A DNA stretch of 32,209 bases, from NCBI GenBank assembly GCA_943324725.2, contig CALPMR020000006.1, positions 1 through 32,209 of the forward strand. Direction: 5' to 3'. Below the pieces are notes generated by a model. That model saw nothing but the letters and a program-made list of their open reading frames with translations, ran no database searches and was not told where the DNA came from. The translations under genes were made by a program, and so were the position numbers. This stretch comes from Bordetella parapertussis. Lineage in GTDB: Bacteria; Cyanobacteriota; Cyanobacteriia; PCC-6307; Cyanobiaceae. Positions 9,377 to 17,143 of this stretch are shown one piece after another. Positions within the stretch are counted from its first letter, which is position 1; every line of letters begins with the position of its first letter.

Positions 9377-9381
9377 TGTTT

Positions 9382-9397
9382 CCAGCATTGTTGCTGG
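9382..9397 (+). terminator. Hairpin just downstream of tRNA-Gly
   Basis: CCAGCA and TGCTGG form a perfect 6-bp stem with the loop TTGT, starting six bases after the tRNA. No U-tract follows, so it could be a weak or factor-assisted terminator or a 3'-end processing signal rather than a classical intrinsic terminator. Confidence 0.4.
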
Positions 9398-9511
9398 CCC
9401 TAGGTCCAGCAGCCGCTGCATGCGCAGCGCGGCCCAGGTTCTGACTTGATAAGGACATTGATCCATCCGCACCGCATCACCGGGTCCAGAGCCACTGTGA
9501 GGCGATCTGAT

Positions 9512-9757
9512 TCAGACGCGAGGTTTGATCAACTGCAGCACCTGGGGGCCCACTCCACCGGCACGACGCTCACAATCGAGGGCCTCCAGGATCAGGCGGG
9601 CTGACTGGTCGACATGGCCTTCGCGAGCAGCATCGGCAGCCTGGGATGCCAGGCGAGTCGCCTGATCGAGCCAATTCTGGCGATGCTCAGCCAGACCAGA
9701 CCCTGGGGTCAGGGGCCGACTGATGGATGGGGTCACTGGAAGCCTGGTGGCGGTCAT
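9512..9757 (-). CDS. Small conserved hypothetical protein, 81 aa
   Basis: An 81-residue soluble protein. The N-terminal third is Pro/Thr/Ser-rich and probably unstructured (MTATRLPVTPSISRPLTPGS). The rest is helical, with Ala-rich ATRLASQAADAAREGHV followed by ARLILEALDCERRAGGVGPQVLQLIKPR, and one cysteine in the second helix. I believe similar short proteins occur in other Synechococcus genomes but cannot name a family. Codon third positions are GC-rich as in real genes here. It is convergent with the tRNA, with 135 bp between, and has a wide intergenic region upstream, so it is probably transcribed alone. Confidence 0.6.
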   Translation of the reverse strand: MTATRLPVTPSISRPLTPGSGLAEHRQNWLDQATRLASQAADAAREGHVDQSARLILEALDCERRAGGVGPQVLQLIKPRV

Positions 9758-10578
9758 GGGGGAAGGGGCTCTCCCGCTTAAAGGAAAGACGGGTGACAGA
9801 GATGAAAAGAAAGGAAGAAACGGAGGTGCGTTGAAGAGAAGCAGCCTCGGAGCTCAGCAGAGCTGGCACCGAAGCGAAGCATCGCAGATGATGGGGTGAT
9901 GTGGCTTCGGCGCGAGGTGGGCTGTCAATTGATTCCAGCAGGTGGCCTCAATCAGCCAGACCACATTTGGGCTGGCGCCAATCCTAATAAATCAGGAAAC
10001 GAAAGCAAGATCCAATCGCAACATTGGAAGGAGTTGTGATCAAATGCCAATCGGCAGTATCCCACTTCATAGCCGCTTGACCCCTGAAACACCCTGTTGC
10101 TCAATGATCACAAGCGTGGTGCTTGGCTGATGCGGCAACAGAGAACAGCAGACAGAACCACACCCGCTCCGCCGCCGCTGTCCTGGGGCAGCAGGGAATC
10201 CAGTGCCGTCCTGTTAAAAGGTAGCCCTGACAGGGAATCGGCGGGGCGTGCCGGGCACCCAAACACGGCCAGTGGACCGCAGAATCTCGCACCATCCTTG
10301 CCATGCACGTACGGGATGCAGCGGTTGACATGACTAAGAGGCAGCCCCGATCACCACTCCAGCTGAAACCTGTACCCGTCAGGGGCATGAACGGACCGGG
10401 ACCAGGCGTTTGAGCCAAGACCCGACGCCCAGGAACGCCAACAACTGCTGGCAGCGCACAAGTTCGCCGATGTTCTGTTCTCGCCTCAGGAGATCACGAA
10501 CTGCCGCAGCAGGGTGACTCCATCGCTCTCAAGCTTGTCTGCCAGCACCAGCGAAGGCGCAGCAGACCCTGCGGCTGA
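9758..10578. other. Gene-poor stretch of about 820 bp
   Basis: No gene can be supported. Base composition is more mixed than in flanking genes, with purine-rich runs at 9781-9830 and AT-richer sequence at 9960-10040. A frame from about 10388 to 10620 (+) reads with coding-like third positions, including RQQLLAAHKFADVLFSPQE, but it has no start codon after an upstream stop and no recognisable family; it may be a decayed gene. The promoter for the 81-aa gene should lie at the left end. Confidence 0.45.
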
Positions 10579-10872
10579 TCAGGTGCCAGGCTCCTCGAGA
10601 TTGCCTCCCAGAGCGGCAATCTGATCGCGCAGAACCTCTGAGCGATGGGTATCCCCCCGGGTCAGGGCTACGGCCAGAGCGAACTCCAGCTTTTCAAGTT
10701 GATGATCTCCTTCGGCCTGGGGGCCTCCCTGAAGATGGCAGCGATAGCCGGGCTGGCTGAGCGACGAAGAACCGGCGGCTCCATTGGCAACGGAGCCGCC
10801 GCCATGACCCTGGGCGTTGTGGCCCTGCGAATGGGGGCTAGAGCCTACGGGGTGAGAGGAGGGATAAGCCAT
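10579..10872 (-). CDS. Small conserved hypothetical protein, 97 aa
   Basis: 97 residues in two parts. Residues 1-55 are low complexity (His, Gly, Ser, Gln), with HSQGHNAQGHGGGS, and look disordered. Residues 58-97 form a helical module, LEKLEFALAVALTRGDTHRS and then EVLRDQIAALGGNLEEPGT. The LRxQIAALGGNxEEPGT ending is of a kind I associate with short cyanobacteria-specific proteins, but I cannot give a family name. It lies 59 bp downstream of the 106-aa gene on the same strand, so the two are probably co-transcribed. The His-rich half could bind metal; that is only a guess from composition. Confidence 0.58.
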   Translation of the reverse strand: MAYPSSHPVGSSPHSQGHNAQGHGGGSVANGAAGSSSLSQPGYRCHLQGGPQAEGDHQLEKLEFALAVALTRGDTHRSEVLRDQIAALGGNLEEPGT

Positions 10873-10931
10873 GATTCACTTTCTTCCTATTTTGGCACCG
10901 CCGACCAGGGAAGGGGAAGGGGCTGAACGCC

Positions 10932-11252
10932 TCAGGCGGCATCGGGGAACACTGCATCCTGTTCGGTGTCCCGATCCTGCTGCTGCTGAAGCTGGGGCCG
11001 CGGCGGAACGGAGCCAGGCTTCAGGGGAACAGTTTCCGCCGTCAGCAACAGGCGGCAGTCCTGAAGCAGGCGCTCCACATTGCTGAGGCTCTCCAGCTCG
11101 GCAGGATCATCCTGAGCACTGCTGGCGAGCTGCAGCTCCATCGCCACCAGGCGCTGCTCCAGCTGCACCAGCCGCTGCGAAAGCGCATGGATGGTTTCGG
11201 CGAGATCCTCGGCACTGCGGCTGATCCGGAACGACACCGATGGGGCGGCCAT
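10932..11252 (-). CDS. Small coiled-coil hypothetical protein, 106 aa
   Basis: 106 residues. A helical core at about 12-70 has clear heptad spacing (IHALSQRLVQLEQRLVAMEL), followed by a Pro/Gln-rich tail (LKPGSVPPRPQLQQQQDRD). There is no membrane segment or signal peptide. The pattern suggests a small oligomeric coiled-coil protein with a flexible end. It is divergent from the AbrB-type gene, with 107 bp between starts, and is followed by the 97-aa gene. The function is unknown. It resembles other short cyanobacterial proteins of this kind in composition only. Confidence 0.6.
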   Translation of the reverse strand: MAAPSVSFRISRSAEDLAETIHALSQRLVQLEQRLVAMELQLASSAQDDPAELESLSNVERLLQDCRLLLTAETVPLKPGSVPPRPQLQQQQDRDTEQDAVFPDAA

Positions 11253-11359
11253 GACAGGGGAAGGCTGTTCGTCCGAATGACAACACAGAAAGTGAGTGTG
11301 CTCAAGCCTGTTCCGGAACCACGCAGACTGAGACGGTTCCCCGGTGCCTTTTGCGCAGA

Positions 11360-11881
11360 ATGTCCTCTCCCTGGAACCTGGTGCTCTACGGCCTCGCCGG
11401 TCTGATCGGCGGTCTGGCCGCCATGCGCACGGGCATTCCGGCCGCTCCCCTGGCGGGCTCCCTGCTGGCGGCAGGCCTGGTGAGCATGAGCGGTCGCCTG
11501 GACGTGGCCCAGTGGCCCAGCGGCACCCGCACCGTGCTGGAGATTGCGATCGGCAGCGTGATCGGCACGGCCCTGACGGCCACCGCCCTCAGCGAATTGC
11601 GCCAGCTCTGGCGCCCCGCCCTGCTGATCACCGTCAGCCTGGTGGCGACCGGACTGGTGGTCGGCCTCTGGTCGAGCCGGCTGCTGCACATCGACCCGGT
11701 GGTGGCCCTGCTCGGCGCCGCCCCGGGTGGGATCAGCGGCATGAGCCTGGTGGGGGCTGAGTTCGGCGTGGGAGCCGCTGTGGCCGCCCTCCATGCCGTG
11801 CGCCTGATCACGGTGCTGGTGGTGCTGCCCCTGGTCGTGAAGCTGGTGATTCCGGCCACGGCCAGTCCCCCAGGCAGCTGA
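11360..11881 (+). CDS. AbrB-family membrane protein, single-domain (half-length)
   Basis: 173 residues, nearly all membrane: hydrophobic helices at about 5-22, 28-45, 58-80, 86-105, 113-133 and 140-165. The segment VVALLGAAPGGISGMSLVGA and the following AALHAVRLITVLVVLPLVV match the repeated domain of the AbrB/AbrB-duplication membrane family (older name ammonia monooxygenase-like), which is usually about 350 residues with two copies. This protein has one copy, a form I know from cyanobacteria, so it probably works as a dimer. It is not related to the AbrB DNA-binding regulator despite the shared name. The ATG at 11360 is preferred over a TTG three codons earlier. The substrate is unknown. 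Confidence 0.75.
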   Translation: MSSPWNLVLYGLAGLIGGLAAMRTGIPAAPLAGSLLAAGLVSMSGRLDVAQWPSGTRTVLEIAIGSVIGTALTATALSELRQLWRPALLITVSLVATGLVVGLWSSRLLHIDPVVALLGAAPGGISGMSLVGAEFGVGAAVAALHAVRLITVLVVLPLVVKLVIPATASPPGS

Positions 11882-12385
11882 GCGCGTCGTCGGCCAGGAC
11901 CCTGGCCCGCCAGTTGATCAGCATGAAGATCGGGGACGCCGGGCTGGGTTCACGCTGAGCCATCGCCAGGCTGGACAGGCCATGGCGATGGCCGCAACAG
12001 AACCGGAGCGCCAGCCACTGGGAGCCTTGCTTGCAGCCGACATGCGGAACGACATGGCAGGAGCCGCCGACGCTCTAGATCACCGACGGCAATCCAAGGC
12101 CCTGCCAGGCAGGGCCTTCAGAGTGGCCACGAGCTGCCAGGGCAGCGACTGGATCCGGCCTGGCCTGCGCGCCGCAGACCGCCTTGGGCCGCCCTTGATC
12201 TTGAGCGCGAACCGCTGCCGCCATGGGGCGCAAAGGCGATGACCCACAGCGTCACTGGCACTGGATGGGAGCTCGAGACCGGACTTTCGGTTCCGAACGG
12301 GCTGAGCGCCACAGGCTCCCGGACTCGCCCTGCAGCGCCTGGACAGGTCGGGGCAGCCCGATACCTTGGGCGCCACTCCCCGGGG
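11882..12385. other. Gene-poor stretch with strong palindromes
   Basis: No gene is supported in about 500 bp; the frames present are short and antisense or read into the next gene with an atypical composition. Two strong inverted repeats at 12096-12146 are described separately. The rest probably carries the promoter of the exported-protein genes that start at 12386. Confidence 0.5.
12096..12146. repeat. Two consecutive intergenic palindromes
   Basis: AAGGCCCTGCC at 12096-12106 and GGCAGGGCCTT at 12108-12118 form a perfect 11-bp inverted repeat around a single A. Fifteen bases on, GCTGCC at 12133-12138 and GGCAGC at 12141-12146 form a second one around AG. Both contain a TGCCAGG core. Neither is followed by a U-tract, so they do not look like simple terminators; they may be a small dispersed palindromic repeat or protein-binding sites. 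Confidence 0.5.
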
Positions 12386-12883
12386 ATGCTCCGCCCGTTT
12401 CGATTCATGGCCGCCCGCCCGCGCTTGTCCGCCCGTCGCTTCAATGCCAATGCTGCGATCACACCCCTGATCGCTGGCCTGCTCGGCCTGGGCGTCGGCC
12501 TGGTCAGCTGGGGCACGGCCCTGAGCCCGGCCAAGGCCCTTGCCGTCAGCGACAGCCCCGGCGGCAAGGGGGCCCAGGTGTATTGCTTCATGCGAGCGAA
12601 CGGCAATAACCATGAGGTCAGCTGGTCGGCGGCCTACGCCCTGATCAAGCGCCAGTCGGCCAGCCTGTTCCGCACCTCCCCCGAGCATGCGGCGGTGATG
12701 ATCACCGAAGCGGTGGTTCAGAATCCAACCACCTTCCCCGATTGCGGCCGCTACCTGGGCGATCTCTACCGCCACCGCGGCCAGGGCACGGCCACCGCCC
12801 CCGTGGCTCCGGCCCCAACGGCCAGCGGCGGTGGTAATGCTGGCACCGGTACCCAGACACGCAGTGATCGCTTCGGCAACTGA
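12386..12883 (+). CDS. Exported cyanobacterial protein of unknown function
   Basis: 165 residues from ATG 12386; an in-frame ATG at 12407 would give 158. A basic N-terminus (RPRLSARRFNANAA) leads into one hydrophobic segment (ITPLIAGLLGLGVGLVSWGTA) and an Ala-rich possible cleavage area near AKALA, so it is probably exported. The conserved-looking body is QVYCFMRANGNNHEVSWSAA through YALIKRQSASLFRTSPEHAA and ends at PDCGRYLGDLYR, with two cysteines that could pair. The last 40 residues are Pro/Ala/Gly/Thr-rich. I recall similar small exported proteins in picocyanobacteria but cannot assign a function. Frame extension back to 12239 looks non-coding and is rejected. Its end overlaps the start of the next gene. 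Confidence 0.65.
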   Translation: MLRPFRFMAARPRLSARRFNANAAITPLIAGLLGLGVGLVSWGTALSPAKALAVSDSPGGKGAQVYCFMRANGNNHEVSWSAAYALIKRQSASLFRTSPEHAAVMITEAVVQNPTTFPDCGRYLGDLYRHRGQGTATAPVAPAPTASGGGNAGTGTQTRSDRFGN

Positions 12884-13268
12884 ATTCCGACCAGCCGGAG
12901 CCTGCCGCTGGGCCAGACGGGCCACAGGTGTGGTCAGCGCGGCCGGGCTGCTGCTGGCCCTGCTGGTGGGCTGCGCGGAGGAGCCCCTGCCCCAGCGCCG
13001 TCTCACCGTCGATGACTGCCTGCGGCATGTGGAACTCGATCGGATCCAGGAGGCGCTGCAGCGCTGCGATGAGGTGGTGAAGAGCTTCCCCAGGGAGCCC
13101 CAGCCGCTCAACGAGCGCTTCCTGCTGCACTCCCTGGCCGGCGATGATGCCGCCGCCTGTCAGGACATCGCCAAGGCGAAGGCCGTGGCCAGCAAGGTGC
13201 CTCAGAACAAGCTGGATCGCCTGCTGCGCAACGACCTGCAGCTGCGGAGCGCCAGTTGCCGCGACTGA
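12837..13268 (+). CDS. Small predicted lipoprotein
   Basis: About 143 residues from ATG 12837, overlapping the previous gene by 47 bases. Other possible starts are GTG 12831, GTG 12864 and GTG 12930; the last would begin right at the hydrophobic segment and lose the basic residues (RWARRATG), so an upstream start is more likely. The signal VVSAAGLLLALLVGC ends in a good lipobox (LVGC). The mature part is about 90 residues with three further cysteines (DDCLRHVEL, RCDEVV, AACQDIAKAK) and a helical repeat look reminiscent of a TPR pair (IQEALQRCDEVVKSFPREPQ), though too short to call. It is convergent with the helicase gene, with 13 bp between. Confidence 0.6.
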   Translation: MLAPVPRHAVIASATEFRPAGACRWARRATGVVSAAGLLLALLVGCAEEPLPQRRLTVDDCLRHVELDRIQEALQRCDEVVKSFPREPQPLNERFLLHSLAGDDAAACQDIAKAKAVASKVPQNKLDRLLRNDLQLRSASCRD

Positions 13269-13281
13269 GGGGCCGCTCCCT

Positions 13282-14916
13282 TCACCAGCGCTCCAGCAAC
13301 TGGCGCACCATCGCCGGCAGGGCCTGGCGTTCCCAGCGCTGCTGACGGCTCTGCAGCACCAGGGAGATGCGTTCGGCCTTGCTGGCGATCAGGCCATCGA
13401 CCAACTGATCGGCCACTCCCAGCTGCAACCAGTGACTGCTGAGGGGGCCGCGCATGCCGATGCGATGGCAGCGATCCTCCGCCTGCTCGGCATCACCCGG
13501 GGTCCAGGGACGCTCGATCAGCAGCACATGGCCGGCCCGATGCAGGGTGAAACCGAGCCCACCGGTGCCGAAGGTGGCGATCAACAGCGGACAACGCCCG
13601 GACTGAAAGTGATCGACCAGGGCCTGGCGCTGGCGAGCGGGTACGGCGCCGGTGAGCAACACGGCCTCCTGATCGCCGCCGCAGAGCCCATGCAGGGCCG
13701 TGGCCGTGGCGATGAAGGCGGTGAACACCACCACGGACTCGCCTGCGGCGATCAGCTGCTGGACCAGGGCCGTCGCCGCTGGCAGCTTGTAATGCGATCC
13801 GATCTGGCGCAGGGCAGTGAACACCGCCAGGGCCTCCGCATCCCGCCGCACCTGGCCCAGGCCAGCCCGGCGCCGGTAGTCGTCGACCCGGGCCTCGAGG
13901 CGATGCTGGAAACCCTTGGCCGCGGCGGCCTCGAGCTCCACGGCCACGGACTGGCGCCGCTTGGGGGGCAGATCAAGGCACTGCTGTTTGCGGCGATGCA
14001 GCAGCAGGGGGCGCACCAACCGCTGCAGTTCCTCCAGCTGGCTGGCCCCCTGGGCCTGCCAGAGGCGACGACCGCCCTGCTCGCGCCAATGGCCCTGGCA
14101 GTAGCGCTCTTCAAAGGCCCGTTGATCGCGCCCGAGCGGATGGCCGATCGCCGCCAGCAGCGGAAACAGCTGGGAGGGGCGGCCATTTTTCATCGGTGTG
14201 CCGCTCAGCAGCCAGATGGCCCGCAGGCGCGGATGGCGGGCCAGCCGCAGGAAGGCCTGGGTACGGACGGAGCTGAAGGTCTGGGCGAAGTGGGCCTCAT
14301 CGACGAGCAGCACACAGCCCGCCTCGGGCAGCTCCGGCGGCAGCCGCGCCCAGCTGTGCAGCTCCAGCAGCAGCCCCAGGGTGGCGGCCTCCTGGCGCCA
14401 GTGATGATGCAGGCCGGCCGGGGCCAGCACCACCAGACGGCAATCGGCCAGCCGAACCATGGCCCTGGCGGCCGCCAGGGCCGAGAGGGTCTTGCCGAGG
14501 CCCATCGCATCGGCGAGCAGAGCGCCGCGCCGGGCCAGCAACCAGCGGGCCGCCACCCGCTGATGGGCAAACAGCTGGCGACCATCGACCAGGGGCTGAT
14601 CCAGGGCGGCGGCAGCCACCAGCTGGCGATGGGGCGGCAGCGGTGGCAGGGGCTGGCGTAACCAGAGCAGCCACTGGGCCAGTTCGGCGCTGATCGGGAA
14701 ACGGCCGGCCAGGGCCTGCTCAAGGGCGGCGGCGGCTTCAAGCGGAAACTCCCAGCAGTGGCGGCGTGTCAGCCAGCGCCCCGCGGGACGGATCCTGCGC
14801 ATCTGGGCCTGGGTGACCGGATCAAAGGGACAGGCCACCTCGATCAGACCGGTGGGCCCGAGCCGCATCTGCACCAGGGGTTCGGCCAAAGCGCCAAAGT
14901 GCAATCCACGACACAT
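13282..14916 (-). CDS. SNF2-family DNA helicase/ATPase (HARP/SMARCAL1-like)
   Basis: 544 residues from ATG 14916; an in-frame ATG at 15024 exists, but it would run over the start of the divergent HNH gene and adds non-conserved sequence. It has a short N-terminal domain (about 1-110) and two RecA-like lobes. Motifs seen are Walker A DAMGLGKT (136-143), DEAH (206-209), SGTP (238-241) and motif VI QAEDRCHRIG (478-487). The order and spacing fit the SNF2 group with little insertion between lobes, as in SMARCAL1/HARP annealing helicases and RapA-like proteins. Likely role: ATP-driven DNA translocation or reannealing in repair or fork protection. The HNH endonuclease 48 bp away on the other strand may be a functional neighbour; that link is inferred from position. 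Confidence 0.85.
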   Translation of the reverse strand: MCRGLHFGALAEPLVQMRLGPTGLIEVACPFDPVTQAQMRRIRPAGRWLTRRHCWEFPLEAAAALEQALAGRFPISAELAQWLLWLRQPLPPLPPHRQLVAAAALDQPLVDGRQLFAHQRVAARWLLARRGALLADAMGLGKTLSALAAARAMVRLADCRLVVLAPAGLHHHWRQEAATLGLLLELHSWARLPPELPEAGCVLLVDEAHFAQTFSSVRTQAFLRLARHPRLRAIWLLSGTPMKNGRPSQLFPLLAAIGHPLGRDQRAFEERYCQGHWREQGGRRLWQAQGASQLEELQRLVRPLLLHRRKQQCLDLPPKRRQSVAVELEAAAAKGFQHRLEARVDDYRRRAGLGQVRRDAEALAVFTALRQIGSHYKLPAATALVQQLIAAGESVVVFTAFIATATALHGLCGGDQEAVLLTGAVPARQRQALVDHFQSGRCPLLIATFGTGGLGFTLHRAGHVLLIERPWTPGDAEQAEDRCHRIGMRGPLSSHWLQLGVADQLVDGLIASKAERISLVLQSRQQRWERQALPAMVRQLLERW

Positions 14917-14964
14917 TGACAGCCCTGGCGCTGGCGGCAAACTTCCGCCAACCGAGGCGCGCTG

Positions 14965-15492
14965 ATGCAGGCCAGGGATGGAGTGTTCCTTGAGGATCTC
15001 TGCCCCAAGTCGCGTGTGCGTCATTGGCGGCAGTCACTCCATCGCGTCACCGACCACAGCTGTGTGTACTGCGGCGAGCGATCGGAGTCGATTGACCATG
15101 TGCAGCCCCTGAGCCGCGGCGGCCAGAGCATCACCGAGAACTGTGTGCCGGCCTGCCTGGGTTGCAATGGCACCAAGGGGGACAGCGACGCCTTCAGCTG
15201 GTATCGGCGCCAGAGCTTCTACGATCCCAGGCGGGCCATGGCTCTGCGGGCCTGGACCGATGGCGACATGCGGCTGGCAACACGCCTGCTGCAGTGGACC
15301 AGGCCTGAGGAGATGGCCACGGCAGCGAGCCCGGCCACCGCAGCAGCGCTGGCTTCCAAACCACAGGCTTCGAAACCGCGGGCATCACAACCACAGGCGA
15401 CAACATCACCGGCCGTTCCAGGCCAGGCCAGGCCCGCTCACCAGACCCGGCAGGCCGCCACGCCGTTGTGGCGCTGGCAGATGGCCTCCTGA
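14965..15492 (+). CDS. HNH endonuclease
   Basis: 175 residues. The HNH/zinc module is clear: CVYCGERSESIDHVQPLSRG at about 31-50 (CxxC, then the DH of the nuclease motif), and NCVPACLGCNGTKGDSDAF at about 58-76 (the second CxxC and the N). The conserved cyanobacterial ending SFYDPRRAMALRAW follows at about 83-96. The last 60 residues are low complexity (Lys, Pro, Gln, Ala) and probably disordered. Such HNH proteins occur widely in cyanobacteria; I do not know a proven role. It shares a 48-bp divergent gap with the SNF2 helicase and overlaps the 3' end of the next leftward gene by 55 bases. An in-frame GTG at 14983 is a possible later start. Confidence 0.85.
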   Translation: MQARDGVFLEDLCPKSRVRHWRQSLHRVTDHSCVYCGERSESIDHVQPLSRGGQSITENCVPACLGCNGTKGDSDAFSWYRRQSFYDPRRAMALRAWTDGDMRLATRLLQWTRPEEMATAASPATAAALASKPQASKPRASQPQATTSPAVPGQARPAHQTRQAATPLWRWQMAS

Positions 15493-15938
15493 TCGCGGGG
15501 CTGCTCCGGCGCCACCAGCAGGGCCACGCACCACAACACGGCCGCCAGGGCCAGGGGCACCCCGACACGGGCCTCAGCGCCACTGAAGCTGCCGATGGAT
15601 GCCCGCCGGCGGGATGGGATGCGGGCAACAGCAGCGGCGATCAGGCGGGAGGAGCCGGGCAGGCCGGAGCCAGGCAGCCCGGCAGCGGCTCCGGCTCCGG
15701 CTCCGACGAGGACCATGGCTGCAGGGGCTTGGCTGGCGCAGGGGCTGACTGGGGAGCGGCGGCCTGCGAAGTGCCGGCCAGTGGAGTACCTGGCAGTGGA
15801 ACGGGAGACAGCAGCGGGAACCCTCTCGAAGGCCGAGCTGTCAACGCTGGCGCTGTCGGAACTGGGGCCGTCGGAGCCGTTGCCCGCGGACAACAAGCTC
15901 TCGAAGGGAGCGGAGCCAGGAAAGATGGAGGCAGTCAC
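15438..15938 (-). CDS. Small membrane-anchored hypothetical protein (start uncertain)
   Basis: The C-terminal part looks real: a basic stretch (RIPSRRRASIG), a hydrophobic helix VGVPLALAAVLWCVALLVAP and a short tail ending CQRHNGVAACRVW with two cysteines. I associate this kind of ending with short picocyanobacterial proteins. The open frame gives 166 residues from ATG 15938, but the first 75 are Ser/Ala/Gly-rich low complexity; ATG 15716 would give a 92-residue protein. Its 3' end overlaps the convergent HNH gene by 55 bases. If the helix is a signal anchor, the Cys pair would be outside the cytoplasm. The function is unknown. Confidence 0.5.
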   Translation of the reverse strand: MTASIFPGSAPFESLLSAGNGSDGPSSDSASVDSSAFERVPAAVSRSTARYSTGRHFAGRRSPVSPCASQAPAAMVLVGAGAGAAAGLPGSGLPGSSRLIAAAVARIPSRRRASIGSFSGAEARVGVPLALAAVLWCVALLVAPEQPRDQEAICQRHNGVAACRVW

Positions 15939-15973
15939 GACTGAAACGCGAAGGCTGTGGTACAGGTGTACTC

Positions 15974-16954
15974 ATGATTGATCTGCCTGTCAACTCCCAG
16001 GCCGCAGGGAGTGCTGCGGCTGCCGCCACCGATCTGGGCCCTGGGGCCATCGGGCGCGTGCTGGTGCTGGGTGGCGGCTACACCGGCAACCGCTTCGCCG
16101 CGGCCCTGACGCGACGGGGTATCGCCACCACCGTCAGCCATCGCCAGCCCAGGGACCCGGAGCCCCCTGCCGGCACCGCCGGGCCGAGCCAGCTGCGCTT
16201 CGACCCGGCGAATGGGGCCCTGCCGAGCCCGCAGGAGCTGGTCGGCATCACCCACGTGCTGGTGACCATCCCACCCGATGCCGATGGCCGGGATCCGGTG
16301 CTTGAGCACCTTGGCGAGCAGCTGGCGGAGCTGCCGCTGCAATGGCTGGGCTACCTCTCCACCACCGGCGTCTATGGCGATACCGGCGGGGCCTGGGTGG
16401 ATGAAGCCAGTCCCACCCGGCCGACTCTGGAGCGCAGCCGCTCCCGGCTGGCCTGTGAGCGCGCCTGGCGAAGCCGCGGCCTGCCGCTGCAGGTGTTCCG
16501 GCTACCGGCGATCTACGGCCCCGACCGCAGCCCCTTCAACGACCTGCGCCAGGGCAGGGCCCGCCTGATCCACAAGCGCGGCCAGGTGTTCTGCCGCATC
16601 CACGTCGACGACATCGTCGGCGCGCTGCTGCACAACCTGGCCCTGCCGACCGACGCCAGGCCGGACACCTTGATCCTGGCGGACGAGTACCCGTGTTCCT
16701 CCAGCGAAAGCCTCGGCTACGCCGCCCATCTGCTGGGCTGCAAACTTCCCGCTCTGCAGACCTACGAGCAGATCGCCGCCACGATGAGCCCGATGGCGCG
16801 CAGTTTCTGGAGCGAGAACCGCCGTGTCAGCAGCGCCCTGCTGCGCCAGGGCCTGGGCTACCGCCTGCTCTACCCCAGTTTCCGCGAAGGCTACCGGGCA
16901 GCGCTCTGCCCTGCCCCTGCCAACCCCAGCACCGGCGGACAAGCCGCCGGGTGA
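15974..16954 (+). CDS. NAD(P)-dependent epimerase/dehydratase-like protein (extended SDR)
   Basis: 326 residues. After a 27-residue Ala-rich N-terminal extension comes a Rossmann start, RVLVLGGGYTGNRFAAAL (28-45), then VLVTIPP (95-101), the active-site area LGYLSTTGVYGD with Tyr (about 128-139), and RLPAIYGPDR, IHVDDIVGAL and the substrate domain. This is the atypical/extended SDR pattern of the YeeZ-like group (nucleoside-diphosphate-sugar epimerase family), whose substrates are mostly unknown. The usual YxxxK lysine is not clearly placed, so catalysis should not be assumed. It lies between the HNH region and pdxA; I remember a similar gene next to pdxA in Prochlorococcus. Confidence 0.8.
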   Translation: MIDLPVNSQAAGSAAAAATDLGPGAIGRVLVLGGGYTGNRFAAALTRRGIATTVSHRQPRDPEPPAGTAGPSQLRFDPANGALPSPQELVGITHVLVTIPPDADGRDPVLEHLGEQLAELPLQWLGYLSTTGVYGDTGGAWVDEASPTRPTLERSRSRLACERAWRSRGLPLQVFRLPAIYGPDRSPFNDLRQGRARLIHKRGQVFCRIHVDDIVGALLHNLALPTDARPDTLILADEYPCSSSESLGYAAHLLGCKLPALQTYEQIAATMSPMARSFWSENRRVSSALLRQGLGYRLLYPSFREGYRAALCPAPANPSTGGQAAG

Positions 16955-16981
16955 GGAGAGACTGTCCCCTCGGCACTGGCC

Positions 16982-17143
16982 TCATTGGCCCTTGAATTGG
17001 AAGTGACGCGCCGGTTCGGGCTGGGCCAGGAACGGCAGGTTGATGTCGGTGAGGAACTTGTTCCAGTTCACGACCACCCAACCATTGCGGAAGCTCAGTC
17101 CGATCACCAGCAAGATGGTTCCCAGCAACATCAGACGGAACAT
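16982..17143 (-). CDS. Small one-TM protein, 53 aa, overlapping the pdxA 5' end
   Basis: 53 residues from ATG 17143: MFRLMLLGTILLVIGLSFRN, then GWVVVNWNKFLTDINLPFL and a polar tail. One membrane helix at about 4-17 is followed by a Trp-rich amphipathic stretch, a layout seen in many tiny cyanobacterial membrane proteins. The frame is open far upstream, but that part is antisense to pdxA and not protein-like. The start lies 28 bases inside the pdxA start assigned here, head to head. Function is unknown. Support comes from the sensible protein sequence and its fit between two genes. Confidence 0.5.
   Translation of the reverse strand: MFRLMLLGTILLVIGLSFRNGWVVVNWNKFLTDINLPFLAQPEPARHFQFKGQ

Noticed and set aside
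10388..10620. Possible gene on the + strand containing HKFADVLFSPQE
   Set aside because: It has no start codon, no family, and its last part overlaps the better-supported leftward 97-aa gene.
13144..14661. 505-codon open frame on the + strand across the SNF2-like gene
   Set aside because: It is an antisense shadow with a Gln/Gly/His-rich composition; the helicase motifs are on the other strand.
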